Assembly (NCBI GenBank): GCA_039922495.1
Contig: JBDTEO010000020.1
Span: forward strand, 1 to 64,000
DNA length: 64,000 bases
Source of the DNA: JALYYC01 sp039922495
GTDB lineage: Bacteria; Chloroflexota; Dormibacteria; CF-121
Reading direction: 5' to 3'
Position numbers and translations under genes: made by a program
Shown: piece by piece, positions 52,513 to 61,360 of the stretch
Layout: the number at the start of each line of letters is the position of its first letter
Position numbering within the stretch: position 1 is the first letter of the stretch
Notes under the pieces: generated by a model
The model's database searches: none
The model's input: the letters and a program-made list of their open reading frames with translations, nothing else
Told to the model about the DNA's origin: nothing

Positions 52513-53411
52513 TGCTTCAAGAACCGCCGCACGCCAAGGTAGCTGCCGACACTCCCCAGCAATAAGCCAAAGACGAGCATCGCCACCAGCACCAGCCGGA
52601 GATAGCTCGGATCGAACGCGAGTGGGACGAAGATCAACACCGTCTGGAGGTTAGAAACGGCTGGATGGTATCCGAAGCCGACGATCAGGACGGCCACCAC
52701 CGCGCCGACGACGCCCACGAACAGCCCCTCGACGATGAACGGCCAGCGGACGAACCAGTCCGTTGCGCCAACCAGCTTCATCACCTCGATCTCCTTGCGG
52801 CGGAGATAGATCGCGGTCCGAATCGTCAGCATGATGATGAACACCGAGAGGCCGGTCAGCCCAATGATCAGCGCGACGCCGGCGATGCCGGCGACCCGCG
52901 CCAGCAGGATGATCTTGTCGATGACGCTCGGCTCGTAGTTGGTCGCGGGCGACTTGTCCACCAGCGGCGAGGTGCGGACCTCGCGGTCGATCGCCCCCAG
53001 GTCACGAATATCCCGGACGGTGACGTCCAGGCTGGCCGGCAGGGGATTGGTGCCCAGCGTATCGATGACGCTCGGGTCGAGCGCCGGCAGCTGCCGGAAG
53101 CGGGCCATCGCCTGATCCTTGCTGACGTAGATCACCGCGCTCACCCGTGGGTCGTTTTCCAGGTGCAGCTTGAAGTCCATGGCGCTGGCCAGCGGCGTGG
53201 TATCCGAGAGGTAGACCGAGATGGCACTGGCCTTGGTCTTCTCGAGCGCCACGATCTGGTCGAGGGAGTGCAGCACGAGCAGCAGGCTTCCCAGGGCGAG
53301 CAGGACCACCCAGACGATCAGGACGCTGGCGACGCTGACGGCGGCGTTCCGCCAGAAGTTCTGCCAGGCGCTGCTGAACGCGAAGTTAATGCGATTCCAG
53401 AGCCGGTGCAT
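52509..53411 (-). CDS. ftsX: Cell division protein FtsX
   Basis: 300 residues, four membrane helices: one near the N-terminus (SVASVLIVWVVLLALGSLLL), an extracellular domain (VYLSDTTPL, AVIYVSKDQAMARFRQL), and three at the C-terminus. RRKEIEVMKLVGATDWFVRW is the FtsX/permease signature. It overlaps the ftsE end by 26 nt. Confidence 0.95.
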   Translation of the reverse strand: MHRLWNRINFAFSSAWQNFWRNAAVSVASVLIVWVVLLALGSLLLVLHSLDQIVALEKTKASAISVYLSDTTPLASAMDFKLHLENDPRVSAVIYVSKDQAMARFRQLPALDPSVIDTLGTNPLPASLDVTVRDIRDLGAIDREVRTSPLVDKSPATNYEPSVIDKIILLARVAGIAGVALIIGLTGLSVFIIMLTIRTAIYLRRKEIEVMKLVGATDWFVRWPFIVEGLFVGVVGAVVAVLIVGFGYHPAVSNLQTVLIFVPLAFDPSYLRLVLVAMLVFGLLLGSVGSYLGVRRFLKQ

Positions 53412-54111
53412 GGTACCCCCCCGCGTCCTCGTCTCGGACGATCTGTCCGCCTTCGATGGCCACGACCCGTCGCCGCATGACGTCCACGATCTCCCGGTTG
53501 TGAGTGGCCATCAGGACCGTCGTGCCCCGCGCGTTGATCTGCAGCAGCAGCTGAATGATCTCCCAGGAAGTGGCCGGATCCAGGTTGCCGGTCGGTTCGT
53601 CGGCGAGGAAGATCTTCGGATCGTGCACCAGCGCCCGCGCGATCGCCACCCGCTGTTGCTCGCCACCCGACAGCTGGTCGGGAAACTTGTCCTCCTTGCC
53701 TTCGAGGCCGACGATGCTGAGGACCTCCTCGACCTTGGGCTTGAGGTGGCGCAGCGCGCCCTCGGTGACCCGGAGCGCGAAGGCGACGTTCTGGAAGACG
53801 GTCAGGTTGGGCAGGAGCTTGAAGTCCTGGAAGACCATGCCGATCTTTCGGCGGAGGAAGGGCAGGTGGCGGCGTTTCAGACGCCCGAGTTCCTGCCCTT
53901 CGATGCGGATGCTGCCGGCCGTAGCCTTCTCCTCGCGGATGAGGAGCCGGACCAGCGTCGACTTGCCGGCACCGCTCGGGCCCACCAGGAAGACGAAGTC
54001 CTGCCTCGGGATGATGAGATCGATCTCGCGCAGGGCCACGGTCCCGTTCGGGTACCGCTTCTGCACGCCTTGCAGGCTGATCTGCGGGGGCGATGGCGTC
54101 ACCGACGCCAT
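53386..54111 (-). CDS. ftsE: Cell division ATP-binding protein FtsE
   Basis: 241 residues. Walker A GPSGAGKST at 44-52, Q loop FQDFKLLPNLTVFQN, signature LSGGEQQRVAIARA, Walker B KIFLADEPTGNLD. LQGVQKRYPNGTVALREIDL is the FtsE N-terminus. ATG 54111 is chosen over the longer frame. ATPase of the FtsEX complex that drives the adjacent M23 hydrolase. Confidence 0.95.
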   Translation of the reverse strand: MASVTPSPPQISLQGVQKRYPNGTVALREIDLIIPRQDFVFLVGPSGAGKSTLVRLLIREEKATAGSIRIEGQELGRLKRRHLPFLRRKIGMVFQDFKLLPNLTVFQNVAFALRVTEGALRHLKPKVEEVLSIVGLEGKEDKFPDQLSGGEQQRVAIARALVHDPKIFLADEPTGNLDPATSWEIIQLLLQINARGTTVLMATHNREIVDVMRRRVVAIEGGQIVRDEDAGGYHAPALESH

Positions 54112-54319
54112 CCGAGGCCTCCCGGACCAGGTCGCTTGGGTCGCTCGTGTTTCAGTGGGTGCTGGCACGTGAACAAGTCCATTCCGAGAACCGAAGCTCC
54201 AAGGAGCCATGGCCGAGCCGGCCTATCGACAGCGGAAGTATAGGACATGCGGTCTCTGCTTGCTACGCCGGATCACTGGCGGTGAAAAGGCGCTGCCGAT
54301 CGCTCCTTATACTCACCCC

Positions 54320-55324
54320 ATGCCGAACGCGCCTGCGCCGCTGATCGCGGTCGAACGGGGCGGGATCCGCGAGGCGACGCACGCGGGCCAGCTGGCCGCC
54401 GTCGATGCCGGCGGACGGGTCCACTATCAGCTCGGCGATCCGGAGGTTGTCACCTACTTTCGTTCCTGTGCCAAGCCCTTTCAAACCATCGCCTCGCTTC
54501 GCGCCGAGATCGTGCCGCGCTACGAGCTGACGCCCGAGCACATTGCGCTGATGTCCGCCTCGCACAACGGCGAGCCCCGCCACCTGGTCATCGTGCGGGA
54601 GCTGCTGGCGCACGCCGGGCTGGAGGAGGGAACGCTGCAATGCGGGGCGCACTGGCCCTATTACGAGCCGGCCGCGGCGGCGGCCCGTCGCGAGATGGCC
54701 GAGCCGATCGCCGTCTTCAACAACTGTTCCGGCAAGCATGCCGGCATGCTGGCCGCCACGCGGTCCAGCGGCGCGCCACTCGAGCGCTACCTGGAGCCGG
54801 ACCAGCCGGTGCAGCGCCAGGTTCGCGCCACTGTCGCGGAGTTCGCGGGCGTCCACCCGGAGGAGATCCGGTGGGGGATCGACGGCTGCAGCGCGCCCAA
54901 TGCCGCCGTTCCCCTGCGGGCAATGGCCCGCGCCTTCGCCACGCTGGTCACGAGCGCGGATGCCTACGCCCGTGCCGTGGTCGACGCCATGACCGGCGAT
55001 CCGTACCTGATCGGCGGCACCGACCGCTTCGACACGGCCCTGATGGAGGTGACGGCCGGCCGGCTGCTGGCCAAGGGCGGCGCGGCCGGCGCTCATTGCA
55101 CCGCCGATCGCCGTTCGGGCCAGGGCCTCGCTGTCAAGCTCGACAGCGGGGACGGCACCTGGACCGCGGTGGCGGTCATGGCGGCGCTGAGCCAGCTGGG
55201 CTGGCTGGAGCCCGCCGAGGCGGCCAGTCTGAGCCGCTATGCCCGGCCGGCGCTGCGTAACGTCCGGGGGCTGGAGGTCGGCACGGTCCGGCCCCTCCTC
55301 CCCGATCTTGTAACGGGCGTGTAA
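54320..55324 (+). CDS. L-asparaginase (asparaginase II/AnsA Rhizobium type)
   Basis: 334 residues matching the asparaginase_II family: RSCAKPFQTIASL, ALMSASHNGEPRHLVIVREL, NNCSGKHAGMLAAT, WGIDGCSAPNAAVPLRAMAR, RFDTALMEVTAGRLLAKGGA. These contain the conserved Ser, Lys and Cys set of this metal-binding type. No signal peptide; cytoplasmic. ATG 54320 begins the conserved part. Confidence 0.88.
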   Translation: MPNAPAPLIAVERGGIREATHAGQLAAVDAGGRVHYQLGDPEVVTYFRSCAKPFQTIASLRAEIVPRYELTPEHIALMSASHNGEPRHLVIVRELLAHAGLEEGTLQCGAHWPYYEPAAAAARREMAEPIAVFNNCSGKHAGMLAATRSSGAPLERYLEPDQPVQRQVRATVAEFAGVHPEEIRWGIDGCSAPNAAVPLRAMARAFATLVTSADAYARAVVDAMTGDPYLIGGTDRFDTALMEVTAGRLLAKGGAAGAHCTADRRSGQGLAVKLDSGDGTWTAVAVMAALSQLGWLEPAEAASLSRYARPALRNVRGLEVGTVRPLLPDLVTGV

Positions 55325-55362
55325 CGCGAGGCGGAGCCGGGCCCCGGCCGGGTTATACGCCT

Positions 55363-56640
55363 GTGCGGCGACTGCTCGGCTGGCCCGACAAAAAGGCCCT
55401 CGCCATCACGGGCCTGGGCCTCCTCCTGCTCGGCGCCTACACGGTCGCGCTGCTCGGGCCCATCGTCGCCCCGGCCACGCCCAGGGCCGACGACTTCCAG
55501 GATTATCTCTGGGCTGCCCACCGGATCGCCGTGGGTGGAGACCCGTATGGCAACTTCACCCGCACCCGCGTCCCCTGGGACTGGTCGCTCAACAGCGGCT
55601 ACATCTACCCCGCGGTCTTCGCCGCCGTCCTGGTTCCCCTCACCTGGATCGGGAACGATCTGGCGGTTCGGATCTGGTTGCTCTTCATCCAGGCCTGCGT
55701 AGTGGCCAGTGTCGTCCTGATCTATGCGCGCATCGGCCGGCCGAAGCGAGGGGAGCTGCTCGCGCTTGTCGCCGTCCTGACCACCTTCTTCCCTCTGATC
55801 AACACCATGTGGACCGGGGCCATGAACGCCATCCTCCTGTTGTTGCTGACCGCCGGCTGGGCCGCGTGGGACCGGCGTCAAGATCTTCGAAGCGGGGTGC
55901 TGATCGGTCTCGCCGCCGTCTTCAAGGTCTTTCCGGTCGCCCTCCTTCCGTACCTCGCCTGGCGGCGAGACTGGCGACTGGTTGCCGCCGCGCTCGTCAC
56001 CGGCGCGGCCGGCTTGCTCGCCTGCCTGATGGTCACGGGCGTCGACCACAACCTCTACTACTTCCGCGACGTGCTCCCGCATCTCGCCGGCGGGACCGGC
56101 TACCGCGAGAACCAGTCGCTGGCCGGTCTAGCGGCCCGGCTTTGCCAGCCCTCCACGGCCGACCACGGCGGTGGCGCCGGCTGGTGCGGACGGCTGGTTG
56201 CATGGCCGTCCACCCTCGTGCTGATCGGCCTGCTCGCCGTCGCCGTCCGGCGCCCGGTTCGCTCCTCGCTGGAGTTCGCGCTGGCGATGACCGCCCTACC
56301 GCTGATCAGCACCGTGACCTGGAGCTTTCATCTTGTGGTCCTCATCTTCCCGATCGTGGTCCTTGTGCGCGCTGCCTCCGAGCACACCGCCTCGCGGGGG
56401 CAGACTCGCCTGCTGCTCCTGGCCTGGCTCTGCTTCTCGGTGGGGCCGGCCGCCCACTACGCGCTGATCTTCGCCCCCCTGCCGTCACTCCCCGGCTTGC
56501 TCGACCTCGTGCCGCAGGCGGCCACCCGGATCGCCGCAGAGTCGTATCTGATCGGTACCGGCGTTGTCTTCGCCAGTCTCTGGCTGATCATCCGCCGGCA
56601 GCGCGCCCAGGCCGCGATCCCGACCCGACTCGCCGCCTGA
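55363..56640 (+). CDS. GT87 (DUF2029) membrane glycosyltransferase
   Basis: 425 residues with about ten membrane helices. The first periplasmic loop has the family motif ADDFQDYLWAAHRIAVGGDP, followed by YIYPAVFAAVLVPLTWI, WTGAMNAILLLLLTAGW and the cytosolic FKVFPVALLPYLAWRRDWRL. GT87 proteins use polyprenyl-phosphate sugars, in known cases mannose, to extend envelope glycans. GTG start; 38 nt after the asparaginase stop. Confidence 0.88.
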   Translation: MRRLLGWPDKKALAITGLGLLLLGAYTVALLGPIVAPATPRADDFQDYLWAAHRIAVGGDPYGNFTRTRVPWDWSLNSGYIYPAVFAAVLVPLTWIGNDLAVRIWLLFIQACVVASVVLIYARIGRPKRGELLALVAVLTTFFPLINTMWTGAMNAILLLLLTAGWAAWDRRQDLRSGVLIGLAAVFKVFPVALLPYLAWRRDWRLVAAALVTGAAGLLACLMVTGVDHNLYYFRDVLPHLAGGTGYRENQSLAGLAARLCQPSTADHGGGAGWCGRLVAWPSTLVLIGLLAVAVRRPVRSSLEFALAMTALPLISTVTWSFHLVVLIFPIVVLVRAASEHTASRGQTRLLLLAWLCFSVGPAAHYALIFAPLPSLPGLLDLVPQAATRIAAESYLIGTGVVFASLWLIIRRQRAQAAIPTRLAA

Positions 56641-57769
56641 TCAAGCGGCTTTCGGGTCGCGGCCGGCGTCCCAGCGCAGAAAGGACTCCATCAGGGGCTC
56701 GATCGCGCCGTCGAGCACCGCCTGCACGTTGCCGATTTCGAAGCCGGTTCGGTGGTCCTTGACGAGGGTGTACGGATGGAGGACGTAGCTGCGGATCTGG
56801 CTCCCCCACTCGTTGGATTGATGCGCCCCTTTCAATTCCTGGCGTTGCTCTGACCGTTGCTGCTCGCGGAGCGCGACCAGCCGCGAGCGCAGCACCTTGA
56901 GGGCCATATCCCGGTTCTTGATCTGGGAGCGCTCGTTCTGGCAGGTGACGATGATGCCGGTGGGCAGGTGCGTCATCCGGACCGCGGACGAGGTCTTGTT
57001 GACATGCTGGCCGCCCGCCCCGCTCGACCGGTAGACGTCCACCTTGAGATCATCCGGGCGGATCTCGATGTCGCCGGTGTCTTCGATCTCTGGAATGACC
57101 TCGACCAGGGCGAACGACGTATGCCGCCGGTGCGCCTGGTCGTAGGGCGAAAGGCGCACCAATCGGTGGACCCCGCGCTCGGCACGCAGCCAGCCGAAGG
57201 CCCGTCGTCCGCCGATCCGGACGGTCACGCTCTTGTAGCCGGCTTCCTCCCCCGGCGACTCGTCAAGCAGCTCGGCTGGCATCTTGTTGCGTTCGGCCCA
57301 GCGCAGGTACATGCGCAGCAACATCTCGGTCCAGTCCTGGGAGTCGGTTCCACCGGCTCCGGCATGGATGCTCACCAGGGCGGCGTGGTCTGCGTAGGGA
57401 TTGGCAAAGAGCAGGTCCACCTCCTGCTTGTCGACATCTTTCTCGAGGGCCTGCAACTCCTCGCGCAGGGTGCCCTCGAGCTCGGCGTCCGGCTCGGCGA
57501 GCGCCATCTCGGCCAGGCTGATCAGGTCGCTCGCTCGAGTTTCGAGGCGCCGCCAATCGGTCACCTCTTCCCGGAGACCCTTGGCCTCCTGGCTGAGGCG
57601 CTGGGCGCGCGGCGGATCCTGCCAGAGATCGGGGTGGTTTAGGTCCGCCTGGAGGTCGTCGAGGCGACGGCTCTTGTCGGGGAGGTCAAAGATGCTCCTG
57701 GAGCTGGAGGATCTTCTTCTTCAGATCGCTCGCCTGCTCGCGGATGTCTTCGACGGCCTTAATGTCCAT
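56641..57769 (-). CDS. prfB: Peptide chain release factor 2 with programmed +1 frameshift
   Basis: ATG 57769 opens 27 codons ending ...QEH-CTT-TGA-C (TGA at 57688-57686). Moving +1 onto GAC continues as 348 codons to the stop at 56641, giving 375 residues, normal for RF2. An AGGAG lies 3 nt before the CTT, the usual internal Shine-Dalgarno of this autoregulatory site. GGQ motif in SSGAGGQHVNKTSSAV; the stop-recognition SPF is SPY here (LVRLSPYDQAHRRHTSF). RF2 reads TGA, so low RF2 increases frameshifting. The start overlaps the SEC-C gene stop by 11 nt. Confidence 0.95.
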
Positions 57770-58022
57770 GGCAGTTCTTGAACCGTTTGCCGCTCCCGCA
57801 AGGACAGATGTCGTTGCGGCCGACCCCGGCGAAGTTGAACGATACCGGTCGCTGGAAGGGCGCGCGCGCTCCGGAAATCGACGCGGAGCCGGCCTCGGCG
57901 GCCTTCGGCGGACGCTCGACGTCCTCCGGCCGGACCGGATTCGCGGCGGAGGCCGCCCGAGCCCGCTCGGGCTTGGTGCCGGAAGCCTTGACGGGCGTCG
58001 TCGGTGTTTTCTTCTTTCCCAT
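57759..58022 (-). CDS. Small SEC-C zinc-motif protein
   Basis: 87 residues: a basic and Ala/Pro-rich N-terminus and a C-terminal SEC-C motif NDICPCGSGKRFKNCHGH with Cys-x-Cys-x8-Cys-His. The same motif ends SecA, encoded 28 nt upstream. Function unknown; may have arisen as a detached SecA tail. Confidence 0.8.
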   Translation of the reverse strand: MGKKKTPTTPVKASGTKPERARAASAANPVRPEDVERPPKAAEAGSASISGARAPFQRPVSFNFAGVGRNDICPCGSGKRFKNCHGH

Positions 58023-58050
58023 TGGCGCTACATCTTACCGGCTGCTCGGG

Positions 58051-60636
58051 CTACTGCCCATGGCATTTCTTGTATTTTTTCCCGCTGCCGCAATAACAGG
58101 GGTCGTTGCGACCGATCTTGCCCGCCGCGGCCAGGGTCCCTGCGCCATGGCCATTGGGCGCGCGCGCGCCCGCCAGGGCCTCGGGTGGATTGGTCAGCGC
58201 GATCGGCGGCGGCGGTGGCGGCGGCGGATCCTTGACGAGCTGGACCCGAAACACGGTCGAGGCGATGTCGAACTGGATATCGGAGAGCAGCTCCTGGAAC
58301 GCCTGGAAGGCCTCGTTCTTGTACTCGATCAGCGGATCCTTTTGGCCGAAGGCGCGCAGCCCGATCCCCTCCTTGAAGTGCTCCATCATCGTCAGGTAGC
58401 TAATCCATTTGGAGTCGATCGTCTTCAGCACGACGAACTGCTCGACCTTCCGCATCATCGGCTCGGTCACGTCCGCCTCTTTGGCGGCGTAGGCCGCCTC
58501 CGCGTAGTCGAAGAGCCGGTCCGTGACCGCCTCCTTGGTTTCCCCGAACTCCTCCGCTGGAATCTCCTCGAAGGGCGGCATCGGGAAGACGGTCTGCAGT
58601 TGGGCGACGAGGGCGGAGAGGTCCCAGTTGTCCGGATGGCGGGACTGGCAGTGTTCGTCGACGGCGTCCGCGACGACCTTTCGCACCCAGGTGAGGACGA
58701 GCTCGCGGAGGTCAGCTCCCTCGAGCACCTTGCGGCGCTCCCCGTAGATAATCTCGCGCTGCTTGTTCATGACGTCGTCGTACTCGACCAAATAACGGCG
58801 GGCATCGAAGTTGTGGCCCTCGACCTTGGTCTGGGCACCTTCGATCTGGCGCGAGACCATGCGCGACTCGATCGGCTCGTCGTCGGCGACCCGGAGCATG
58901 TTCATCATGCCCTTGATCCGCTCGCCGCCGAAAATCCGCATCAGGTCGTCGTCGAGCGCCAGGAAGAACCGCGATGACCCGGGATCGCCCTGGCGGCCGG
59001 CGCGGCCGCGCAGCTGGTTATCGATCCGGCGGCTCTCGTGGCGCTCGGTGCCCACGATGTGCAGGCCGCCCGCGTCCACGACGCCGGGCCCCAGCACGAT
59101 GTCGGTGCCTCGGCCTGCCATGTTGGTGGCAATCGTCACGGCGCCGGCATGGCCCGCGTTGGTCACGATCAGGGCCTCCCGTTCGTGCTGTTTCGCATTG
59201 AGGACCTCGTGCGGCACCCCACGCTTCTCGAGCAGGCGGGCGAGCTTCTCCGACTTCTCGACCGAGACCGTACCGACGAGGACGGGCCTGCCGGCCTGCG
59301 CCAGCTCGACGATCTCATCGGCAACCGCCTTGAACTTGGCGTCCTCCGTCTTGTAGATCAGGTCCGCATGGTCTTCGCGGACCATCGGCCTGTGGGTGGG
59401 GATCACCACCACCTGGAGCTTGTAGATCTTGTCGAACTCCTCGGCCTCGGTAACCGCTGTCCCAGTCATGCCCGCCAGCTTCTCGTACAGGCGGAAATAG
59501 TTCTGGTAGGTGATCGTGGCCAAAGTCTGCGTCTCCTGCTGGACCTTGACGCCCTCCTTCGCCTCGACGGCCTGGTGCAACCCATCCGCCCAGCGACGCC
59601 CGGGCTGTTGCCGGCCGGTGAACTCGTCGACGATGATGACTTCGCCGTCCTTGACCAGGTAGTCGCGGTCGCGCTTGTAGAGGGTGAACGCTTTCAGCGC
59701 CTGGTTGATCTGGTGCGCCTCGTCGACATGCTCGAGCTCGTAGACATTTTTGATGCCGGTCCAGCGCTCGATCTTGCCGATCCCCTCTTCCGTGAGCGCC
59801 GCGGACTTGGTCTTCTCGTCGACCGTGTAGTCGGTCTCGGCGAGCCTCGGGATCAGCCGCGCGTACTGGTAGTACTTCTCCGTCGATTCCTGGCCCTGGC
59901 CCGAGATGATGAGTGGCGTCCGGGCTTCGTCGATCAGGATGCTGTCGACCTCGTCGACGATGGCGTAGGTCAGGGTTCGATGGACGCACTGGCTCAGGTC
60001 GACCGCCATGTTGTCGCGAAGGTAGTCGAAGCCGAACTCGCTGTTCGTGCCATAGGTGATATCGGCCAGGTAGGCCTCAGCGCGGGAGACCGGCCGCAGG
60101 TGCTGCAGGCGGGGATCGGGATGGGTTTCATCGAGGTAGTCGGGGTCGTACAGCAACGACATCTCGTGCCCGATCACGGCGACCTTCAAGCCGAGAAGGG
60201 TGTAGATCGGCGCGTTCCACCCGGCGTCGCGGCGGGCCAGGTAGTCGTTGACGGTGATGAGGTGCGCGCCCTTGCCGGCGAGCGCATTCAGGTACAGGGG
60301 AAGAACCGCCACCAGGGTCTTGCCTTCGCCGGTTTTCATCTCGGCGATCTTGCCCTGGTGCAGGACGATCCCGCCCACCAGCTGGACGTCGAACGGACGC
60401 AGCCCGATCGCCCGCCGGGCGGCCTCGCGCACGACCGCGAAGGCTTCCACCAGGAGATCGTCCAGCTGTTCGCCCTGCCGCAGGCGCTCGCGAAACTCCT
60501 CGGTTTTGGCGGTCAGCTCGGTGTCGCTGAGCTTCTGGATCAGCGGTTCGAGCTCGTTGATGTCGGCGACCCGCTCGAGGTGGCGCTTGACCTCCCTCGC
60601 GTTGGGATCGCCCAGGACCTTGGTGATGACGCTCAT
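58051..60636 (-). CDS. secA: Preprotein translocase ATPase SecA
   Basis: 861 residues. Walker A MKTGEGKT at 100-107, DEVDS box (TYAIVDEVDSILIDEARTPL), QETQTLATITYQNYFRLYEK and GMTGTA, TNMAGRGTDIVLGPGV, RGRAGRQGDPGSSRFFLALD, and the C-terminal zinc SEC-C motif NDPCYCGSGKKYKKCHGQ. It drives protein export through SecYEG. Confidence 0.97.
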   Translation of the reverse strand: MSVITKVLGDPNAREVKRHLERVADINELEPLIQKLSDTELTAKTEEFRERLRQGEQLDDLLVEAFAVVREAARRAIGLRPFDVQLVGGIVLHQGKIAEMKTGEGKTLVAVLPLYLNALAGKGAHLITVNDYLARRDAGWNAPIYTLLGLKVAVIGHEMSLLYDPDYLDETHPDPRLQHLRPVSRAEAYLADITYGTNSEFGFDYLRDNMAVDLSQCVHRTLTYAIVDEVDSILIDEARTPLIISGQGQESTEKYYQYARLIPRLAETDYTVDEKTKSAALTEEGIGKIERWTGIKNVYELEHVDEAHQINQALKAFTLYKRDRDYLVKDGEVIIVDEFTGRQQPGRRWADGLHQAVEAKEGVKVQQETQTLATITYQNYFRLYEKLAGMTGTAVTEAEEFDKIYKLQVVVIPTHRPMVREDHADLIYKTEDAKFKAVADEIVELAQAGRPVLVGTVSVEKSEKLARLLEKRGVPHEVLNAKQHEREALIVTNAGHAGAVTIATNMAGRGTDIVLGPGVVDAGGLHIVGTERHESRRIDNQLRGRAGRQGDPGSSRFFLALDDDLMRIFGGERIKGMMNMLRVADDEPIESRMVSRQIEGAQTKVEGHNFDARRYLVEYDDVMNKQREIIYGERRKVLEGADLRELVLTWVRKVVADAVDEHCQSRHPDNWDLSALVAQLQTVFPMPPFEEIPAEEFGETKEAVTDRLFDYAEAAYAAKEADVTEPMMRKVEQFVVLKTIDSKWISYLTMMEHFKEGIGLRAFGQKDPLIEYKNEAFQAFQELLSDIQFDIASTVFRVQLVKDPPPPPPPPIALTNPPEALAGARAPNGHGAGTLAAAGKIGRNDPCYCGSGKKYKKCHGQ

Positions 60637-60733
60637 TTAGCTACGGATATCCGCAATGCATAAGGATACCCGGCAAGGCACGCCTCAAACGCGAGCCGCG
60701 CTTCAGTGCGATGCGAGCGTTTGCGGCGTTTGA

Positions 60734-60760
60734 ACCTCGGCTGAACAATTCAGCCGAGGT
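60734..60760. terminator. Perfect hairpin at the end of hpf
   Basis: A 12-bp perfect stem (60734-60745 with 60749-60760) around a 3-nt loop overlaps the hpf stop and lies between hpf and secA. No T-run follows. Likely a transcription stop or mRNA 3'-end stabiliser. Confidence 0.6.
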
Positions 60761-61298
60761 CCGCCTGGACGACGCCGAGCGTCGAGTCGTGGCGCCGGTA
60801 GAGGACGTTCAGCTCCTGGCTGTCCTCGTTGAGGAAAACAAAGAAGGCATGGCCCAGCGAGTCCATCTCCTCGCTCGCCTGCTCGACCGTGATGGGCTTG
60901 AGCTTGAAGCGCTTCACCTTGGCGACCCCGTTGGAGGGCCGGGGGGCGGTCGCGGCCCGGGTGGCGGCGCCGGCGGCCTTGGCCGGCCGGTGGTCCTTGA
61001 GCCGTTCCTTGTGGTCACGAAGCTGCCGGTCCATTTTATCGATGACCAGGTCAACCGCCTCATTCATGTGCTCGGCCGACTGGGCCGCCTTGAGAATGTT
61101 GCCGGTCCGCCCCGCGACATGCACGGTTAGTTCCGCCACTTTCAGGTTCTCGGTACTCTTGTTCTTCTCCGTCCCGAGTTCCATGCGGGCCTCGAGAACA
61201 TGATCGAAATGCCGCGCCAGCTTTTCCAGCTTGGCCTGGGCGTAGGCCTTTATCTGGGGATCGGCCACGGACTTCTTGGCCTGGATCAAGATCTGCAA
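60750..61298 (-). CDS. hpf: Ribosome hibernation promoting factor, long form
   Basis: 182 residues. The N-terminal HPF/RaiA domain (about 1-105: LEKLARHFDHVLEARMELGT, ELTVHVAGRTGNILKAAQSA, MNEAVDLVIDKMDRQLRDHK), an Ala-rich linker, and the C-terminal dimerisation domain (VKRFKLKPITVEQASEEMDS, GHAFFVFLNEDSQELNVLYR). The long form dimerises ribosomes into 100S particles in stationary phase. Confidence 0.94.
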   Translation of the reverse strand: MQILIQAKKSVADPQIKAYAQAKLEKLARHFDHVLEARMELGTEKNKSTENLKVAELTVHVAGRTGNILKAAQSAEHMNEAVDLVIDKMDRQLRDHKERLKDHRPAKAAGAATRAATAPRPSNGVAKVKRFKLKPITVEQASEEMDSLGHAFFVFLNEDSQELNVLYRRHDSTLGVVQADLG

Positions 61299-61360
61299 GG
61301 GCCTGCCTCCATCGCGAGATCTCGCGTGGACCGAAGTATACCCTCAGGGGGTCTATTCGC

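Noticed and set aside
59038..60663. Plus-strand open frame of about 540 codons
   Set aside because: Exact antisense of secA with no recognisable motif.
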